Positions 61,369 to 64,000 of a stretch of 64,000 bases of DNA are shown here, piece by piece. Origin of the DNA: Methanospirillum lacunae. Its GTDB lineage: Archaea; Halobacteriota; Methanomicrobia; Methanomicrobiales; Methanospirillaceae. The stretch spans positions 186,001 through 250,000 of the forward strand of contig NZ_QGMY01000002.1 of the NCBI RefSeq assembly GCF_003173355.1, given 5' to 3'. Made by a program: the position numbers and the translations under genes. How positions within the stretch are numbered: position 1 is the first letter of the stretch; each line of letters starts with the position of its first letter. Under the pieces are notes generated by a model, which searched no databases, had not been told where the DNA came from, and saw only the letters and a list, made by a program, of their open reading frames with translations.

Positions 61369-62205
61369 ATGCTTCGTTATGGATGGATCCTTTTAGTCCT
61401 CATCTTTTTCTCAACCGCCGTATCAGGACAACTCACCGTCTCATATATTGATGTTGGCCAGGGCGACTCTCAGTTATTGCAGTCTGGTAGCCACAATATG
61501 TTGATAGATGCTGGTCCTTTAGATGCAGGTCCCACGGTTGTGAATTATCTTAAAACACACGGAGTAACGAATCTCGATGTTGTCGTTGCGACGAATCCAG
61601 AGGAGGATCATGTCGGTGGAATGGTTGATGTGTTGAACGCTTTCCCTGTTGGTCTCTATGTTGATAACGGAGAATCAACAGCCTCTCAAACCTATGTGGA
61701 TGTCAAGAGTCTTGTTCAGAAAAAGCAGATTCCTTATGAAGAAGTCAAGACTGGAAAGACAATTCCTTTTGCAGATGGGATATCTGTTGAGGTACTTAAT
61801 CCTACATCTGACAAAAATGATCTTAATGAGGATTCTGTTGTTCTTAAAGTTACAGATGGGTCAGAAAAGTTCCTGTTTATGGGAGACTCCTCGACCTATA
61901 CTGGTGATCCCTCGGCTCAGATTCTTAAGGTCACGAATCATGGATCTAAATCAGGGAGTTCTCCGTCTTTCCTCTCATTAGTTAACCCGAAGGTTGCTGT
62001 GATCGATGTTGGCGCAAATAATGCATTGGGATATCCTGCTCAAAAGACATTAGAAAACCTGAAAGATGCGGGAGCCGAGGTTTACCGGACTGATCGGAAT
62101 GGAACTATTGTGGTTACCTCTACTGGATCATCATATTCCGCAACATCAGATAAGGGAACCAATTCATCAACATCTTCGGTTAAAACCGAAGCTGCCGTTT
62201 CGTAA
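61369..62205 (+). CDS. Secreted ComEC/Rec2-type metallo-beta-lactamase-fold protein
   Basis: A signal peptide (YGWILLVLIFFSTAVSG) is followed by the ComEC-type MBL core: VSYIDVGQGDSQLLQSGSHNMLIDAGPLD, then VVVATNPEEDHVGGMVDVL, FLFMGDSS and LKVTNHGSKSGSS. The metal motif HxHxDH is changed: the first His is Asn76 and the second Glu78, while Asp80 and His81 remain. The later His in NHGSKSG is present. Hydrolase activity may therefore be weakened or altered. The C-terminal tail is Ser/Thr-rich, with no anchor. The product is predicted to be extracellular. Confidence 0.88.
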   Translation: MLRYGWILLVLIFFSTAVSGQLTVSYIDVGQGDSQLLQSGSHNMLIDAGPLDAGPTVVNYLKTHGVTNLDVVVATNPEEDHVGGMVDVLNAFPVGLYVDNGESTASQTYVDVKSLVQKKQIPYEEVKTGKTIPFADGISVEVLNPTSDKNDLNEDSVVLKVTDGSEKFLFMGDSSTYTGDPSAQILKVTNHGSKSGSSPSFLSLVNPKVAVIDVGANNALGYPAQKTLENLKDAGAEVYRTDRNGTIVVTSTGSSYSATSDKGTNSSTSSVKTEAAVS

Positions 62206-62501
62206 TCCGGGCTGCTGTAGATACAATTGAAAGTGACTGGGTAATCCAAGCCCTAGTCTCACTTTTTCCTGGGTTGAAGAAGATGGGCGCCGGGAAATAT
62301 CGATCACCTTGTATGTGAAAGACATGATTGGACTAGAGTACACTTCCCAACTCATGTATATATCGTTAGATAGATAACAAAGAAGGGCGAAGTTCAAAGA
62401 TCTTTTTTTAAGACATCATGTCTTGTAACTTCTATAGTGGAATATCTCAACATCAGAAAACAGATACATAAAAAAAGATGAAACTTTGGAAAAACTGACT
62501 A

Positions 62502-62573
62502 CGCCCCGGCTGGGACTTGAACCCAGGTCAAAAGCTCCGGAGGCTTCTAGGATATCCTCTACCCTACCGGGGC
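62502..62573 (-). tRNA. tRNA-Arg(CCG)
   Basis: On the minus strand GCCCCGG (from 62573) pairs with CCGGGGC near 62503, the anticodon loop reads CTCCGGA (T33, anticodon CCG), and CTGGG-TTCAAGT-CCCAG forms the T arm. Discriminator base is G. The 3' CCA is not encoded. No intron is seen. A T-run (minus, about 62476-62469) ends it. The plus-strand flanks contain nothing else of note. Confidence 0.92.
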
Positions 62574-62622
62574 AGCCTTACTTTATTAGATCTTCGAGCA
62601 AATAAAGGGATTGGGTACCCCT

Positions 62623-63648
62623 TTACTTATGGGTCGGATACGAATGCCAGATCTTGCATGCTCCTTCGTGAGAAACCATGCATGGTCCAACCGGTGTCCG
62701 TGGAGTACACACTTTCCCAAATAATTTACAGTCAGATGGATCTGCGATTCCTCTGAGCACCTTATCACAGATACATGCTGAATTTTTGCTGACCTTTTTA
62801 TATACAATATTGAACTTCTTTTGTGCATCGTATTGTGAGAATTCATCCCTGAGTTTAAGTCCCGATTTTGGAATAACGGGAAACCCTCTCCATTCCACAT
62901 CACAGGGCTCAAATACCTGGTCCATGATGGCTTTTGCTTTCGGGTTTCCTTCTTCTTGTACAGCTCTCGGGTATGCATTCTCTACAAACCCGGTTCCATC
63001 TCTGACCTGCTGGGCAAGCATACAGAGCCCAAGTAATATGTCATCAGCTTCAAACCCGGCAACGACCTGGGGAACCTGAAACTGCCTGTATTCCTCAATT
63101 CCTGCAACCGTCAGAACATGACCCGGAAGCATAAATCCGTCAAGACGTGCTTCACCCTGCGATAAAAGCCATTGCATTGCCGGGGGCACAATCCGGTGAA
63201 AAGAGAGTATGGAAAAGTTGGCAGGAGGATTTGTTAAAAGCATGGCTGCCACTGTGGGTGCAGTCGTCTCAAACCCTACTGAAACAAACACAACCTCTTT
63301 GTCTGTCTTTTGTGCTATCTCAATGGCTTTGTGAACTCCCTGAACAATTCTCACATCTCCGCCACAGCTCTCAAGAGTCCCTTCTGAACCGGGAACCCTG
63401 AGAAGATCACCATATGTTGCGATGATACATCCTTTTGCGGCGAGTTCGAGAGCTGCATCGATCTCACCCTGTGGAGTGATGCAGACCGGACAGCCTGGGC
63501 CCATAACGATCTTCAGATTGCCGGGGAGCATGCTCCGGATCCCGTTTTTTGCAATGGCAGCTTCATGCGTTCCACAGACATGCATGAATGTCATCGGACG
63601 ATCGGTCAGCTCCGCAAGTTTCTTTGCAATCGGGTTATCATGAGCCAT
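62623..63648 (-). CDS. hypD: Hydrogenase maturation protein HypD
   Basis: HypD carries a 4Fe-4S cluster and, with HypC, assembles the Fe(CN)2CO unit of [NiFe] hydrogenases. Signatures are MHVCGTHEAAIAKNGIRSMLP, GPGCPVCITP, VGFETTAPTVAAMLL and the Cys-rich end (CICDKVLRG, CKLFGKVCTP, GPCMVSHEGAC). The ATG at 63648 gives the usual N-terminus and 341 residues; an upstream in-frame start would add 45 residues that look non-coding. It fits a hydrogenotrophic methanogen. It is divergent from the membrane channel gene at 63690. Confidence 0.96.
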   Translation of the reverse strand: MAHDNPIAKKLAELTDRPMTFMHVCGTHEAAIAKNGIRSMLPGNLKIVMGPGCPVCITPQGEIDAALELAAKGCIIATYGDLLRVPGSEGTLESCGGDVRIVQGVHKAIEIAQKTDKEVVFVSVGFETTAPTVAAMLLTNPPANFSILSFHRIVPPAMQWLLSQGEARLDGFMLPGHVLTVAGIEEYRQFQVPQVVAGFEADDILLGLCMLAQQVRDGTGFVENAYPRAVQEEGNPKAKAIMDQVFEPCDVEWRGFPVIPKSGLKLRDEFSQYDAQKKFNIVYKKVSKNSACICDKVLRGIADPSDCKLFGKVCTPRTPVGPCMVSHEGACKIWHSYPTHK

Positions 63649-63689
63649 AATCCTGTATATATAAGTCCGTTGAGCATAAACCTGATCGT

Positions 63690-64000
63690 ATGCCCTTTGG
63701 AAACATCCCGGCTGCTCTGGTGATTGTAGCAGGTTGTGTTCTCGCTGTGATTCTCTATTTCGCTGGATCGAAAATCCGTACACATCTTGAAGGATCAGAA
63801 AAGGGTATCAGTCGGGTAATCATATCAGCGCTCGGAATTCCCGCTGTAATTGCCATTTTAACAATAACCATCTTTCTGGCTCTCAGGTATATTGCCGACC
63901 TTCCTGAGCTCGCCCATCAGGTTATGGAGAGCACCTATGCACAGGTTTTGTACATCATCCTGGGCAGTTTAATTATTGCATTCTTTGTCAGGAATTTTTT
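63690..64000 (+). CDS. MscS-like mechanosensitive channel, N-terminal part
   Basis: The visible 103 residues begin MPFGNIPAALVIVAGCVLAV and show hydrophobic helices (AALVIVAGCVLAVILYFAG, ALGIPAVIAILTITIFLAL, VLYIILGSLIIAFFV). A cytosolic stretch SKIRTHLEGSEKGISRVIISA lies between the first and second. The pattern fits the N-terminus of small-conductance channels, but the pore helix and beta domain lie beyond the right edge. The family call is tentative. Confidence 0.55.
   Translation, partial: MPFGNIPAALVIVAGCVLAVILYFAGSKIRTHLEGSEKGISRVIISALGIPAVIAILTITIFLALRYIADLPELAHQVMESTYAQVLYIILGSLIIAFFVRNF

Noticed and set aside
1-64000. CRISPR array or insertion sequence
   Set aside because: No regularly spaced repeats, cas genes, transposase signatures or terminal inverted repeats were recognised.

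Overview
The window comes from a methanogenic archaeon, most likely Methanospirillum or a close relative in Methanomicrobiales; this is an inference from gene content and not a database match. Archaeal markers are TBP, transcription factor S, archaeal triosephosphate isomerase, Pth2, TruD, two Cdc48-type AAA ATPases, a CDP-archaeol-type phosphatidyltransferase and an archaeosortase. Methanogen markers are a methanofuran biosynthesis pair (mfnD-mfnF), a DUF2193/DUF2180/aquaporin operon, hypD, a geranylgeranyl reductase and a deazaflavin/riboflavin pathway reductase. AMP-forming and ADP-forming acetate activation genes lie back to back. No rRNA and no CRISPR array was seen; one tRNA (Arg, CCG) was found.

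Layout. 0-9.3 kb: two response regulators, a redox locus (HxlR regulator, ferredoxin-nitroreductase, iron-sulfur flavoprotein, ferredoxin), tpiA, and a phosphate uptake pair (DUF47 + PiT). 9.3-18.6 kb: a structured leader followed by the DUF2193-DUF2180-MIP operon, then 5-formyl-H4F cyclo-ligase, two Cdc48 paralogues and an Hsp20-like protein. 18.6-39.4 kb: mostly core genes (thioredoxin, nifB, GGR, pth2-truD, arfC, archaetidyl transferase and archaeosortase, tfs, acd/acs, tbp, rpiA, surE, mfnDF, HD hydrolase) interleaved with secreted TPR proteins.

39.4-53.3 kb is an accessory region, visibly AT-rich in parts and full of small, unrecognised and broken genes. It holds a pair of RecA/KaiC-like paralogues that share a duplicated promoter element, an R-S-E class ADP-ribosyltransferase with a 59-codon gene directly downstream, a TerY-P-type vWA/PP2C/kinase operon extended by a DUF2085 membrane protein, a secreted-protein operon with a strong promoter, and a decaying cluster (DnaQ-like exonuclease, glutaredoxin, a small Cys-rich protein, duplicated fragments of a 105-residue family) in which several reading frames carry premature stops or a lost start codon. 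A MarR remnant sits upstream of an MFS transporter.

53.3-64 kb returns to ordinary genes: a PEGA/Cache-like surface protein, YbjQ, a GldA-type dehydrogenase, a gene-poor 1 kb gap, a rubredoxin-flavodoxin protein, a SulP transporter, a secreted ComEC-type metallo-beta-lactamase-fold protein with degenerate metal ligands, tRNA-Arg, hypD and the start of an MscS-like channel.

The strongest candidates for undescribed biology are the ADP-ribosyltransferase/small-protein pair, the archaeal TerY-P operon with DUF2085, the two RecA-like paralogues under an identical promoter element, and the leader RNA of the DUF2193 operon.
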